Assembly (NCBI RefSeq): GCF_009749405.1
Contig: NZ_WBIQ01000002.1
Span: 1 to 64,000 of the forward strand
Reading direction: 5' to 3'
Length of the DNA stretch: 64,000 bases
Source of the DNA: Agromyces lapidis
GTDB taxonomy: Bacteria; Actinomycetota; Actinomycetes; Actinomycetales; Microbacteriaceae
Positions 54,130 through 62,893 of this stretch are shown here, one piece after another. The notes under the pieces are model-generated. The model was not told the origin of the DNA. It saw only the letters and a program-made list of their open reading frames with translations, and did not search any database. The translations under genes and the position numbers were made by a program. How positions within the stretch are numbered: the first letter of the stretch is position 1; every line of letters begins with the position of its first letter.

Positions 54130-54276
54130 GATCGCCAAGCCTAGGCACAGGCCCGGCGCGCGGGCATCATCCGATCGGCTATCCAAGTGCAGCCGATCGC
54201 CCGACGCCCGAGCCGCATCCCGCATCGAGGCTGGAAGCACACGTCGAGACCCGGCGTGACAGAGACGAGGGAAACC

Positions 54277-55266
54277 ATGAAGCGCACCATCGCCATCGCA
54301 CTCGCCACGGCGAGCCTCACCGCCGGCATCGCCGGCGCGGGCCTCACGGCCGCACCCGAGGCGGCCCGGGCGCAATCGCACGACCATGGCCGACCCGACC
54401 GCTACACGGTGCCCGGCGATGCTGCCGGCTCGCGGTTCGAGGGCATCGGCGTCGACGAGCGCCGCGGACTGTTCTACGTGAGCGAGGTCACGGGCGGGGA
54501 GATCCACCGCGGCGATGCGAAGCACCAGCAGGCCGAGGAGTGGCTCGCGGGCGACGGCACCGACGGGCGTTACACGGCGCGCGGCGTCACCGTCGACCGC
54601 GCCGGCAACGTCTACATCGCCGGCGGCCCGAACGGCATCGGCAACCCCGACCGCCCCGACCTGTGGGTCTACTCGGACGACGGCGCACTGCTCGCCGCGC
54701 TCCGCGTGCCGGGCACGCCCGACGCGTTCCTCAACGACGTCGCGATCGGCCCCGACGGCGCTGCGTACTTCACGAACTCGAACGACCCGCAGATCTTCCG
54801 TGTCGCCCAGCGGGGCGGCGCCTGGCAGGCCGAGCTGTGGGCCGACGCCGCCGGCACCGTCGAGCGTGCGGCCGGGTTCAACCTCGGCGGCATCGTGCTC
54901 TCGGCCGACCGCAGTGCGTTCGTCGTGGCCCAGGGCAACACCGGGCGGCTCTGGCGCTTCGCCACCGCCGACGGCACGGTCTCCGAGATCGACACCCACG
55001 GCGCCGACCTCGTGAACGCCGACGGACTCGTGCGCCAGGGCAACCGGCTCACCGTCATCCGCAACTTCTCGAAGACGGTCGCGACGATGCGCGTCTCGGC
55101 CGACGGCGACGCCGTGTTCGGCGTCGAGCAGCGCGCGAGCGACCCCGACCGCGTCTACACGACGGCGAAGATGCTGAACGGGCGTCTGCTCGCCGTCGAC
55201 AGCAAGTTCGACGAGCAGCCCGCGGCCTCGGGTCCGTACGACATCGTCGGTTCGCCGTGGGGATGA
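54277..55266 (+). CDS. Secreted SMP-30/gluconolactonase-like beta-propeller protein
   Basis: A 329-residue protein with a cleavable signal peptide (about 1-33, ending APEAARAQS). A six-bladed beta-propeller pattern follows (FEGIGVDERRGLFYVSEVTG, GVTVDRAGNVYIAGG, DVAIGPDGAAYFTNS, GGIVLSADRSAFVV). It resembles SMP-30/lactonase-like proteins; catalytic metal ligands cannot be assigned confidently. ATG at 54277 follows GAGGGAA. The stop overlaps the start of the next gene. Confidence 0.8.
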   Translation: MKRTIAIALATASLTAGIAGAGLTAAPEAARAQSHDHGRPDRYTVPGDAAGSRFEGIGVDERRGLFYVSEVTGGEIHRGDAKHQQAEEWLAGDGTDGRYTARGVTVDRAGNVYIAGGPNGIGNPDRPDLWVYSDDGALLAALRVPGTPDAFLNDVAIGPDGAAYFTNSNDPQIFRVAQRGGAWQAELWADAAGTVERAAGFNLGGIVLSADRSAFVVAQGNTGRLWRFATADGTVSEIDTHGADLVNADGLVRQGNRLTVIRNFSKTVATMRVSADGDAVFGVEQRASDPDRVYTTAKMLNGRLLAVDSKFDEQPAASGPYDIVGSPWG

Positions 55267-56018
55267 CCCGCAGTGCTCGCAGCAGCGCCGTCGCGATGGT
55301 CGCGGCAGCGCTGCTGCTCACGGGCTGCGCGGCAGGCGGCGTGCCGGGCGCGTCCCCCGCCCCCGATGCCTCGCGGTCCGCGTCCGTCCCGCCACGAGAG
55401 GATGTCACCATGACCGAGACCCTCGCCCCCGTGCTCCCCGATCCCGACGGCACCCTGCTCAGCGCTGCGGCCGCCGGCGACGCCGCGACCGTCTCCCTCG
55501 CCATCCGGGCCGGAGCCGCGCTCGAGGCGCGCGACGGTCGCGAGCGCACGGCACTGCTGCTGGCCTCCGCGGCCGATCACGTCGAGGCCGCGAGCGTGCT
55601 CGTCGCGGCGGGCGCCGACCCCGACGCGCTCGACGACCGGCGCGACACCCCGTGGCTCGTCACCGGCGTCACCGGCAGCGTCGCGATGGCCGAGGTGCTG
55701 CTCGCCGCCGAGCCCGACTTCACGATCGTGAACCGCTACGGCGGCATCTCGATCATCCCCGCGGGCGAGCGCGGCTACGTCGAGTACCTCGAGCGGGTGC
55801 TGCAGACCGACATCGACGTCGATCACGTCAACGACCTCGGCTGGACGGCGCTCCTCGAGGCCGTCATCCTCGGCGATGGCGGCCCGCGCCACCAGGAGAC
55901 CGTGCGGGTGCTGCTCGAGGGCGGCGCCGACCGGTCGATCGCCGATCGCAACGGCGTCACCGCGCTCGAGCACGCCCGCGCGAGCGGCTACGACGAGATC
56001 GTCGCCCTGCTCGGCTGA
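55263..56018 (+). CDS. Ankyrin-repeat lipoprotein
   Basis: A 251-residue protein with a lipoprotein signal (lipobox LTGC, Cys about 22), a Pro/Ser-rich linker, and about five ankyrin repeats from residue 60 to the end (LLSAAAAGDAATVSLAIRAG, TALLLASAADHVEAASVLVAAG, WTALLEAVILGDG). ATG overlaps the upstream stop (ATGA), so it is coupled with the beta-propeller protein and may bind it or a shared partner outside the membrane. Confidence 0.85.
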   Translation: MTRSARSSAVAMVAAALLLTGCAAGGVPGASPAPDASRSASVPPREDVTMTETLAPVLPDPDGTLLSAAAAGDAATVSLAIRAGAALEARDGRERTALLLASAADHVEAASVLVAAGADPDALDDRRDTPWLVTGVTGSVAMAEVLLAAEPDFTIVNRYGGISIIPAGERGYVEYLERVLQTDIDVDHVNDLGWTALLEAVILGDGGPRHQETVRVLLEGGADRSIADRNGVTALEHARASGYDEIVALLG

Positions 56019-56025
56019 GACGCGA

Positions 56026-56071
56026 ACGGCGGTGGATGCCTCGCCGGAACTCGCGAGGCATCCACCGCCGT
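56026..56071. terminator. Bidirectional hairpin between the ankyrin gene and livF
   Basis: A perfect 19-bp stem (56026-56044 with 56053-56071) with an 8-nt loop separates two convergent genes and can serve both. Confidence 0.85.
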
Positions 56072-56086
56072 GGGCGTGATCTGCCG

Positions 56087-56791
56087 CTAGGCAGCCGCCC
56101 CGCCCAGGTAGGCGTTGCGCACCTCGGGCAGTTCGACGAGCTCGGCGGGCGTGCCCTCGAGCACGACGCGTCCGCGCTGCATGACGACCGCTCGGTCGGC
56201 GATGCCGAACGAGGCGCGCACGTTCTGCTCGACGAGCAGCACCGCGAGGCCGCGCGAGCGCAGCTCGGTGAGCACCTTCATGATCTCGGCGACGACCTTC
56301 GGGGCGAGCCCGATGGAGGGCTCGTCGAGCATGATCGCCTTCGGAGCTGCCATCATGCCGCGGCCGATCGCGACCATCTGCTGCTCGCCGCCCGAGAGCG
56401 TGCCCGCCGCCTGACCGAGCCGCGGCTTCAGCCGCGGGAACAGCTCGAGCACGGCGTCGAGGTCGCCCTTGCCGCCCTTGCTCCACGCACCGAGCGAGAG
56501 GTTGTCGCGCACCGAGAGCGTGGGGAAGCAGAGGCGGTTCTCGGGCACGTGGGTGAGCCCGAGCGACGCCATCTTCTCGGTCGGGCGGCCCGTGAGCTCG
56601 GTGCCGTCGAGCGTCACCGTGCCGCCGGTCGGACGGATCAGCCCGTTGACGGCGCGGAGCAGGGTCGTCTTGCCCGCGCCGTTCGACCCGACGACGGTCA
56701 CGATCTCACCGGCGGCGACCTCGAGGCTCACCTCGTGCAGGATTGCGAGCTTGCCGTAGCCCGCGTCGAGCGACTTCACCGAGAGCGTCAT
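56087..56791 (-). CDS. livF: Branched-chain amino acid-type ABC transporter ATPase LivF
   Basis: A 234-residue ATPase: Walker A GSNGAGKTT (about 36-44), signature LSGGEQQMVAIGRGMM (about 133), Walker B AIMLDEPSIGLAP (about 153) and the LivF-type tail. It powers uptake together with the fused LivM-LivG protein. ATG at 56791 overlaps that gene's stop by 4 bp. Confidence 0.93.
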   Translation of the reverse strand: MTLSVKSLDAGYGKLAILHEVSLEVAAGEIVTVVGSNGAGKTTLLRAVNGLIRPTGGTVTLDGTELTGRPTEKMASLGLTHVPENRLCFPTLSVRDNLSLGAWSKGGKGDLDAVLELFPRLKPRLGQAAGTLSGGEQQMVAIGRGMMAAPKAIMLDEPSIGLAPKVVAEIMKVLTELRSRGLAVLLVEQNVRASFGIADRAVVMQRGRVVLEGTPAELVELPEVRNAYLGGAAA

Positions 56792-58818
56792 GCGTGCTCC
56801 TCCAGTTCCTTGAGCTCGGCCTCGGCCTCCTCGGCGTCGGTGCCGAGGTAGGCGACGATGACCGCCGGGTCGTTGCGCACCGACTCGGGGTCGCCGTGCG
56901 CGATGAGCACGCCGTCGTCGAGCACCGCGACCGAGTCGGCGAGCGCCATGACCTGCGCCACGTCGTGCTCGACGAGCACGATCGTGAGCCCGGCGTCGCG
57001 GAGGCGCCGGAGCAGCGTCGCGAGCATCTCGCGCTCGCGGCCCGAGAGGCCCGCCATCGGCTCGTCGAGCAGCAGCAGCGCGGGCTCTGAGGCGAGCGCG
57101 CGGCACACCTCCATCATGCGCTGGCGGCCGAACGGCAGGTCGCCCGCGGCGAGGCCCGAGACGTCGCCGAGCTGCATCGTCTCGAGGATGTCGCGGGCGA
57201 TCTCCTCGTGGCGATACTGCTCGCGGCCCTGCAGCCCGAGCATGCCGCGGAGGATGCCCGCGCGCCCCTTGCGGTAGCGGCCCATGTAGACGTTGCCGAG
57301 CACATCGGTCGACGAGAACACCTGCAGGTTCTGGAACGTACGGGTGAGGCCCGCCTCGGCCCCGACGTGGGGCTTGCGCCCCTGGATCTCGGACCCGAGG
57401 AAGGAGACTGTGCCCGAGGTCGGCGCGATCGCGCCCGTGATCATGTTGAAGCACGTCGTCTTGCCCGCGCCGTTCGGCCCGATGAGGCCCATGATCTGCC
57501 CGGCCGGAACGGTGAGCGTCACGTCGTCGACGGCGACGACGCCGCCGTAGCGCTTCGTGAGCCCGCGCACCTCGAGGATCGGGGTGCCCGCGGCCACCGG
57601 CGTCGAGACGGTCGGCACGGGGGCGGATCCCTCTGCGTCGTCGTCGCTCGTCGCCGCGACGTCATTCGCATCGGAGCCAGAGCGCCCCTCGCCCGGCAGT
57701 CCGCCGAACGCACGCGTGGGCGCCTCGCCCGTGCCCCCGTCGGCCGCGCCGCCGGGGAGTGCGGCCGCACCGGCCGGGCCCGTGGCATCCGCCCGCCTCG
57801 CGGCGATGCGGGAGGTGATCGCCGCCCAGGCCGTCTTGACGACCTGGTAGAGGCCGCCCGGCAGCAGGATGATCACGAGGATCAGCACGAGGCCGTAGCC
57901 GATGAGCTGCACCTCGCCCGTCGCGCCCGGGATGATCGCGGGGATCAGGTCGCGCAGGCCCTCGGAGAGCAGCTCGACGATGAAGGCGCCGGCGATGGCG
58001 CCCCACACCGAGCCGAGTCCGCCGATGACGACCATGAGCAGCAGCTCGACGGAGACGTGGAACTCGGCGACCTGCGGCGAGACGATCTGCACCTGGTAGG
58101 CGTAGAACACGCCGCCGAGGCCCGCGAACCCGGCCGACAGGGTGAACACCTTGACGCGCAGCGCGTAGGTGTTCACGCCGAGCGACTCGGCAGCGAGCTC
58201 GGAGTCGTTGACCGCCGAGAGCGCCCGGCCCGCCCGCGAGCGGGTGAGGTTCAGGGCGAGCACGAGGCCGAGCAGCACGAACGGCGCGACGAACCAGAAG
58301 AACAGCCCGTTGTTGTCGATCGGGACGCCGAACACCTCGGGCCGGCCGTAGCCGTAGATGCCCGTCGTGCGCCCGGTGAACTCCCACTCGCGCACCGCGA
58401 TCATCACGATGAACCCGAGCCCGAGCGTCGCGAGGGCGAGGTAGTGACCGCGCAGGCGCAGCATCGGCAGGCCGACGAGCAGCGCCGCGAGCATCGCCGC
58501 GACGACTCCGCCGACCGCGGCGACGAGGCCCGGCATCTCGAACTTCTGCAGCAGGATCGCGTGCGTGTACGCGCCGATCGCGAAGAACGCCGCCTGCCCG
58601 AGCGACACCTGCCCGGCGAGGCCCATGAGCAGCGACAGGCCGATCGCGGGCAGCGCGAAGATCAGGGAGAAGACGGCGATGTTCATCATCGCCGGGGTCG
58701 CCGTGAACGGCACGATCAAGATGACCACCGCGAGCAGCGTCACCCCGATGATCGTGCCGCGGTTGTTGGGCCAGAAGCCGGTCTTCGACCGGAGTGCGGC
58801 CTTGTTCAGATACGACAT
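56788..58818 (-). CDS. Fused permease-ATPase (LivM-LivG) of a branched-chain amino acid-type ABC transporter
   Basis: A 676-residue single frame. Residues 1-330 are a LivM permease (SLLMGLAGQVSLGQAAFFAIGAYTHA; GGLGSVWGAIAGAFIVELL). A Gly/Ala/Asp-rich linker spans about 345-405, and residues about 408-670 are a LivG ATPase (Walker A GPNGAGKTT near 449, signature LPFGRQRMMEV, Walker B LLLLDEPMAGLS). These are usually two genes. No stop or start disturbs the join, so it appears to be a true fusion. Confidence 0.92.
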   Translation of the reverse strand: MSYLNKAALRSKTGFWPNNRGTIIGVTLLAVVILIVPFTATPAMMNIAVFSLIFALPAIGLSLLMGLAGQVSLGQAAFFAIGAYTHAILLQKFEMPGLVAAVGGVVAAMLAALLVGLPMLRLRGHYLALATLGLGFIVMIAVREWEFTGRTTGIYGYGRPEVFGVPIDNNGLFFWFVAPFVLLGLVLALNLTRSRAGRALSAVNDSELAAESLGVNTYALRVKVFTLSAGFAGLGGVFYAYQVQIVSPQVAEFHVSVELLLMVVIGGLGSVWGAIAGAFIVELLSEGLRDLIPAIIPGATGEVQLIGYGLVLILVIILLPGGLYQVVKTAWAAITSRIAARRADATGPAGAAALPGGAADGGTGEAPTRAFGGLPGEGRSGSDANDVAATSDDDAEGSAPVPTVSTPVAAGTPILEVRGLTKRYGGVVAVDDVTLTVPAGQIMGLIGPNGAGKTTCFNMITGAIAPTSGTVSFLGSEIQGRKPHVGAEAGLTRTFQNLQVFSSTDVLGNVYMGRYRKGRAGILRGMLGLQGREQYRHEEIARDILETMQLGDVSGLAAGDLPFGRQRMMEVCRALASEPALLLLDEPMAGLSGREREMLATLLRRLRDAGLTIVLVEHDVAQVMALADSVAVLDDGVLIAHGDPESVRNDPAVIVAYLGTDAEEAEAELKELEEHA

Positions 58819-58819
58819 C

Positions 58820-59689
58820 TCAGACCCTTACCGCGTTCGGGCGCAGCACGAGGCCGGCCGGCCGGATGATCAGCACGATGATGAGGATGAAGAACGCGAC
58901 CGCGTCCTTCCAGCCGGATGCCACGTAGCCGGCCACGTACGACTCGATGATGCCGAGCAGCAGCGCGCCGACGATCGCGGCCCGGAACGAGACGAGCCCG
59001 CCGAGCACCGCCGCGACGAAGCCCTTGAGCCCGAGCAGCAGGCCCCCCGACCAGATCGAGAGGTAGATCGGCGAGGAGACGACGCCCGCCGCGGCGCCGA
59101 CGAAACCGGCGATCGCGAAGGCGATGATCGAGGCCGCGGCCGGCGAGATGCCGACGATGCGGGCGGCCACCGGCTGCTCGGCGCTCGCGCGGAGCGCCTT
59201 GCCCCAGCGGGTCTTCTCGTAGAAGAGCAGCACGCCGCCGCCGACGACGACGAGGGCGCCGAGCATCCAGAGCTCCTGCGAGCGGATGCTGACGCCGCCG
59301 AGATTCAGGTCGCTGCCGGGGAACGCGGGGAGCCGCTTGGCCTCGGCGCCCCAGACGAGCAGCATGATCGCCTGCAACAGGGTCGAGACGCCGAGCGTGA
59401 GGATGATCGAGACGAGCGTCGTGAGGTTCTTCACGCGGGAGATCACGAGGCGTTCGATGAGCACCGAGGCGAGCGTGACCGAGACGAGCGCGATGAGGAT
59501 CGCGACGGGCAGCGGCACGCCGGCCGTGACGAGCGAGATGCTCCCCAGGCCGGCCAGCGTCGCGTAGTCGCCCTGGGCGATGTTCACGACGTGCCGCACC
59601 GTGTAGGTGGCGATGAGGCCGACGGCGAGCAGGGCGTACACCGAGCCCTGCGAGAGCCCTGCCACCGTCAGCTGGAGGAAGTCGGTCAA
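58820..59689 (-). CDS. livH: Branched-chain amino acid-type ABC transporter permease LivH
   Basis: A 289-residue permease with about eight helices and the LivH motifs (GLSQGSVYALLAVGLIATYTVRHVVNIAQGD, about 10-40; GGLVSFRAAIVGALLLGIIES near the end). The start is TTG at 59689, 4 bp after the livK stop. It forms the membrane channel with LivM. Confidence 0.92.
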   Translation of the reverse strand: MTDFLQLTVAGLSQGSVYALLAVGLIATYTVRHVVNIAQGDYATLAGLGSISLVTAGVPLPVAILIALVSVTLASVLIERLVISRVKNLTTLVSIILTLGVSTLLQAIMLLVWGAEAKRLPAFPGSDLNLGGVSIRSQELWMLGALVVVGGGVLLFYEKTRWGKALRASAEQPVAARIVGISPAAASIIAFAIAGFVGAAAGVVSSPIYLSIWSGGLLLGLKGFVAAVLGGLVSFRAAIVGALLLGIIESYVAGYVASGWKDAVAFFILIIVLIIRPAGLVLRPNAVRV

Positions 59690-59693
59690 CGGA

Positions 59694-60887
59694 TCACTCT
59701 TCGTAGAGCGTCCAGCGGCCGCCCTCGGCGAGCGCCATGATGAGGGCGTCGGCCGTGAGGCCCGAGTGGTTCTCGGGGGTCATCGTGAAGATGCCCGAGA
59801 TGCCGACGACGTCGCTCGTCGCCTCGATCGCGTCGCGAAGCGCCTCGGGGTCGGTGCCGGCCTCCTCGATGGCCTTCGTGCCGACGAGCCACGCGTCGTA
59901 GGCGTGCCCGGCGAAGCTCGAGGGCGCCGAGTCGAACGACTCGGTGTAGTCGGCGATGAACTGGTCGATGACGGCCTTCTGGGGGTCGTCGTCGCTCAGC
60001 TGGTCGGCGACCAGCAGGCGGCCCATCGGGGCGATGACGCCGTCGGCGGCGGGGCCTGCGGCCTCGAAGAAGGCGTCGTTCGCGACGCCGTGCGACTGGT
60101 AGACCGGCTTGTCGACGCCGAGCTGCACGTAGGCGGCCTGCGCGAGGCCGGCCGACGGGGTGATGCCCCAGATGATGACGGCGTCGGCGTCGGCGGCGCG
60201 GATGTTCGTCATCTGCGCGGTGAAGTCGGTGGCGCTCGGCTCGAACGACTCGGTCGCGGTGAGGGTGATGCCGCGCTCGGAGCCGAGCTCGGTGATGATG
60301 TCGGCGATGCCCTCGCCGAAGCCGGTGGCGTCGCGCACGAGGGCGACCTTCGTGTAGCCCTTCGCCTCGGCGTCGTCGAGGATGCGCTCGAGCACGACGA
60401 GGTCGTTCTGCGCCGTCTTGAAGACCCAGTCGGAGCCTTCGACGATCGCGGCGTTCGCGGCGACCGAGATGGTCGGCACCTGCGCGGCCTCGACGAGGGG
60501 GCGCATGGCGAGCGAGGGGCCGGTGCGCGAGGAGCCGATGATGAGGTCGACGTCGTCGTTCTCGATCAGCTGGGTGGTCGCCTTCGCGGCGCCGTCCTCG
60601 GTGGACTGGTTGTCCTTGATGATGAGCTCGACCTCGCGGCCGTCGATGCCGCCGGCCTCGTTGAGCTGCTCGGCGAGCATGTTCAGGGTGTTCTGCTCGG
60701 GAACGCCGAGGTTCGCGCCGACGCCGGTGATGTCGAGCACGGCGCCGATCTTGATGGGGCCCTCTTCCGAGGCGCCGTCGCCGCCGGAGTCGCCGCCGAA
60801 GTTCGACGTCGAGCAGCCGGTGAAGGCGAGGGCGATGGCGGCCGCGGTCGCGGCGGGGATGAGCAGGCGGCGCTGCGCACGGTGCAT
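59694..60887 (-). CDS. livK: Substrate-binding lipoprotein of the ABC transporter
   Basis: A 397-residue lipoprotein (lipobox FTGC, Cys about 25) with a type I periplasmic-binding fold of the Leu/Ile/Val-binding family (IKIGAVLDITGVGANLG near 46; DLIIGSSRTGPSLAM). GGAGAG precedes ATG at 60887. A TetR-type operator matching those of the phenylacetate genes lies 60 bp upstream, so the likely ligand is phenylacetate or a related aromatic acid rather than an amino acid; this is inferred. Confidence 0.9.
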   Translation of the reverse strand: MHRAQRRLLIPAATAAAIALAFTGCSTSNFGGDSGGDGASEEGPIKIGAVLDITGVGANLGVPEQNTLNMLAEQLNEAGGIDGREVELIIKDNQSTEDGAAKATTQLIENDDVDLIIGSSRTGPSLAMRPLVEAAQVPTISVAANAAIVEGSDWVFKTAQNDLVVLERILDDAEAKGYTKVALVRDATGFGEGIADIITELGSERGITLTATESFEPSATDFTAQMTNIRAADADAVIIWGITPSAGLAQAAYVQLGVDKPVYQSHGVANDAFFEAAGPAADGVIAPMGRLLVADQLSDDDPQKAVIDQFIADYTESFDSAPSSFAGHAYDAWLVGTKAIEEAGTDPEALRDAIEATSDVVGISGIFTMTPENHSGLTADALIMALAEGGRWTLYEE

Positions 60888-60947
60888 GGGTGAACTCTCC
60901 TTTGAGCCCGCAGGGGGTTCTCGTCGTTGAGGCAGGGGACCAAATTC

Positions 60948-60963
60948 ATGACCGACCATTCGG
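60948..60963. promoter_or_regulatory. TetR-type (PaaR-like) operator 3, livK operon
   Basis: Minus-strand reading CCGAATGGTCGGTCAT matches operators 1 and 2 (consensus CYGAAYGRTCGGTYAK). Around it, 17 of 19 positions equal the site before the thiolase gene. It sits between livK and the divergent sulfurtransferase gene. Confidence 0.7.
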
Positions 60964-61073
60964 TCACTAATTCGACTCTGTCGAGAGTACGTTGCGTGGC
61001 GAGCGGTTCGCAAGCGGTCGTTATGCAACAGAGACGCGGATGCTGCGTGCCGAACGTCCTGCAGGATGGAGGA

Positions 61074-61943
61074 ATGCCGATCTTGATTCAGCACGACGAA
61101 CTCCGGGAGCGCCTCGCGGGCGAGCGGCTCGCCGCCGAGCGCGGAGCCGAGGCGGGCACCCGCACCGTGGTGCTCGACGTGCGCTGGTCGCTCGCCGTGC
61201 CCGACGGCACCGAGGCCTACCTCGCCGGGCACGTGCCCGGCGCCGTGTACGTCGACCTCGACCGCGAGCTCGCCGACCACGACGCCGTCGGCGAGGGCCG
61301 GCACCCGCTGCCGAGCGAGCAGGCGCTCACCGCGGCGATGCGCCGCTGGGGTCTTCGCGACGGCGACACCGTCGTCGTCACCGACGACCTCGGCAACCAG
61401 TCGGCGGCCCGAGCGTGGTGGCTGCTGCGCCACGCGGGTCTCGCCGACGTGCGGATGCTCGACGGCGCGCTCGCCGCATGGCGGGCGGCGGGGCATCCGC
61501 TCGACACCGGCTGGGTCTCGCCCGAGCCGGGAGACGCGACCGCCCGCTTCGGCGGCATGCCGGTGATCGACGCCGATGCGGCCGCCGCGCTGCCGAGCGG
61601 GGGAGTGCTGCTCGACGCTCGCGCGGGCGAGCGCTACCGCGGCGAGGTCGAGCCGATCGACCCGCGTGCCGGCCACATCCCCGGCGCGCGCTCCGCGCCG
61701 AGCGGCGGCAGCCTCGACGCGAGCGGCCGGTTCCTGCCCGCCGACGCGCTGCGTGAGCGGTTCGCCGCGCTCGGCGCCGTACCCGGCGTCGCCGTCGGTG
61801 CGTACTGCGGATCGGGCGTCACCGCCGCGCACGCCGTCGCCGCGCTCGCGATCGCCGGCGTCGACGCCGCGCTCTACCCCGGCTCCTGGAGCCAGTGGTC
61901 GCGTGAGGAGGGGCGCCCGGTGGCGACGGGGCCCGAGACCTGA
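61074..61943 (+). CDS. Sulfurtransferase with two rhodanese domains
   Basis: A 289-residue protein with an N-terminal inactive rhodanese domain (about 25-140; VLDVRWSL, GHVPGAVYVDLDREL) and a C-terminal active one (about 165-285; LLDARAGERYRG, active-site Cys245 in YCGSGVTA). CGSGVT resembles the 3-mercaptopyruvate/thiosulfate sulfurtransferase loop. ATG at 61074 closely follows GGAGG. It moves sulfane sulfur to thiophilic acceptors. Confidence 0.9.
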   Translation: MPILIQHDELRERLAGERLAAERGAEAGTRTVVLDVRWSLAVPDGTEAYLAGHVPGAVYVDLDRELADHDAVGEGRHPLPSEQALTAAMRRWGLRDGDTVVVTDDLGNQSAARAWWLLRHAGLADVRMLDGALAAWRAAGHPLDTGWVSPEPGDATARFGGMPVIDADAAAALPSGGVLLDARAGERYRGEVEPIDPRAGHIPGARSAPSGGSLDASGRFLPADALRERFAALGAVPGVAVGAYCGSGVTAAHAVAALAIAGVDAALYPGSWSQWSREEGRPVATGPET

Positions 61944-61981
61944 CTCAGCCGGCCCTGAACCGACTCAGCCCGCCCTGAAGC
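61942..61981. repeat. 20-bp tandem duplication across two convergent stop codons
   Basis: Two adjacent 20-bp copies beginning GACTCAGCC (61942-61961, 61962-61981) differ at two positions. The first overlaps the sulfurtransferase stop and the second contains the methyltransferase stop, so the duplication moved one gene end. Confidence 0.85.
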
Positions 61982-62780
61982 CCACGGCGACGAGCGTCGT
62001 CAGATCGACCGTACGCACGCCGCGCCCGGCGAGGCCGGCGAGATAGCGCTCGCGCACCGCCTCGAACTCGTCGTCGTCGAGCCCGACGAGGAACGCGCGC
62101 AGCCCCGTGCCCGTCACGAGCGACCACGCCAGCGCGTCGTCGAGGTCGAGGCGGCGGCGCACGATCTCGGCGCGCACCCGAACGAGGCCGAGCCCCGTGA
62201 GCCACTGCGCGAGCGTGCCGGGCGTGTCGACGTCGCTGATCGTCGGCGAGGCGGCACCGCCCTGCAGCCGGAGCGCGAGATCGGCCGGCAGTGCCGTCGC
62301 GAGCACCTCGGGCACCGGCTCGAGGGCGCCGCGCGCCCACACCGCGACCGCCATGCGCCCACCCGGCTTCGCCCGCTCGACCAGGTGCCGGGCCCCCGCG
62401 TCGGGGTCGTCGAAGAAGTGCACCCCGAGCACGCACTGCACGAGGTCGTAGCCCGTCGGCTCCCACTCCGTGACGTCGCCGACGTGGAGCCGGAGCTGCG
62501 GCAACCGATCGGTCGCGCGCTCGCGTGCGATGTCGACGAGCCCGGCGGTCAGGTCGACCGCGTCGACGATGCCGCCGGGGCCGACGAGCTCGGCCGTCGG
62601 CAACGCCGAGGCCCCGTCGCCCGAGCACGCGTCGAGCACCAGCTCGTCGAATCGTGGTCTCGACCGGGCCACCGTCGCCGTCGAGATCGGATTCCAGACC
62701 GCCTCGTCGAGTTCGGCGTAGGACTCGGCGGCAGCCGTGAACCCCCCGACGAAATCAGGCTCGCTCGTCGTCTCCCCCAT
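61965..62780 (-). CDS. Class I SAM-dependent methyltransferase
   Basis: A 271-residue methyltransferase with motif I LVLDACSGDGASALPTAEL (about 47-65), an acidic ribose-binding position (VDAVDLTAG) and post-motif segments (YDLVQCVLGVHFFDDP, AKPGGRMAVAVW). Substrate is unknown. Convergent with the sulfurtransferase gene. Confidence 0.85.
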   Translation of the reverse strand: MGETTSEPDFVGGFTAAAESYAELDEAVWNPISTATVARSRPRFDELVLDACSGDGASALPTAELVGPGGIVDAVDLTAGLVDIARERATDRLPQLRLHVGDVTEWEPTGYDLVQCVLGVHFFDDPDAGARHLVERAKPGGRMAVAVWARGALEPVPEVLATALPADLALRLQGGAASPTISDVDTPGTLAQWLTGLGLVRVRAEIVRRRLDLDDALAWSLVTGTGLRAFLVGLDDDEFEAVRERYLAGLAGRGVRTVDLTTLVAVGFRAG

Positions 62781-62893
62781 GGGCCCATTCTGGCCCTGAT
62801 CGGCCGGAATCGTGGGATTCAGGCAATCGAAAGCCGAACGGTGCAGACTGGGTGCACTTGCATCACGTCCTCCGATCGAATCGAGTCACCCCC

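Noticed and set aside
56788..58818. LivM-LivG fusion as a missed frameshift or stop
   Set aside because: The frame is continuous through a typical linker, with no ribosome site or start at the LivG boundary.
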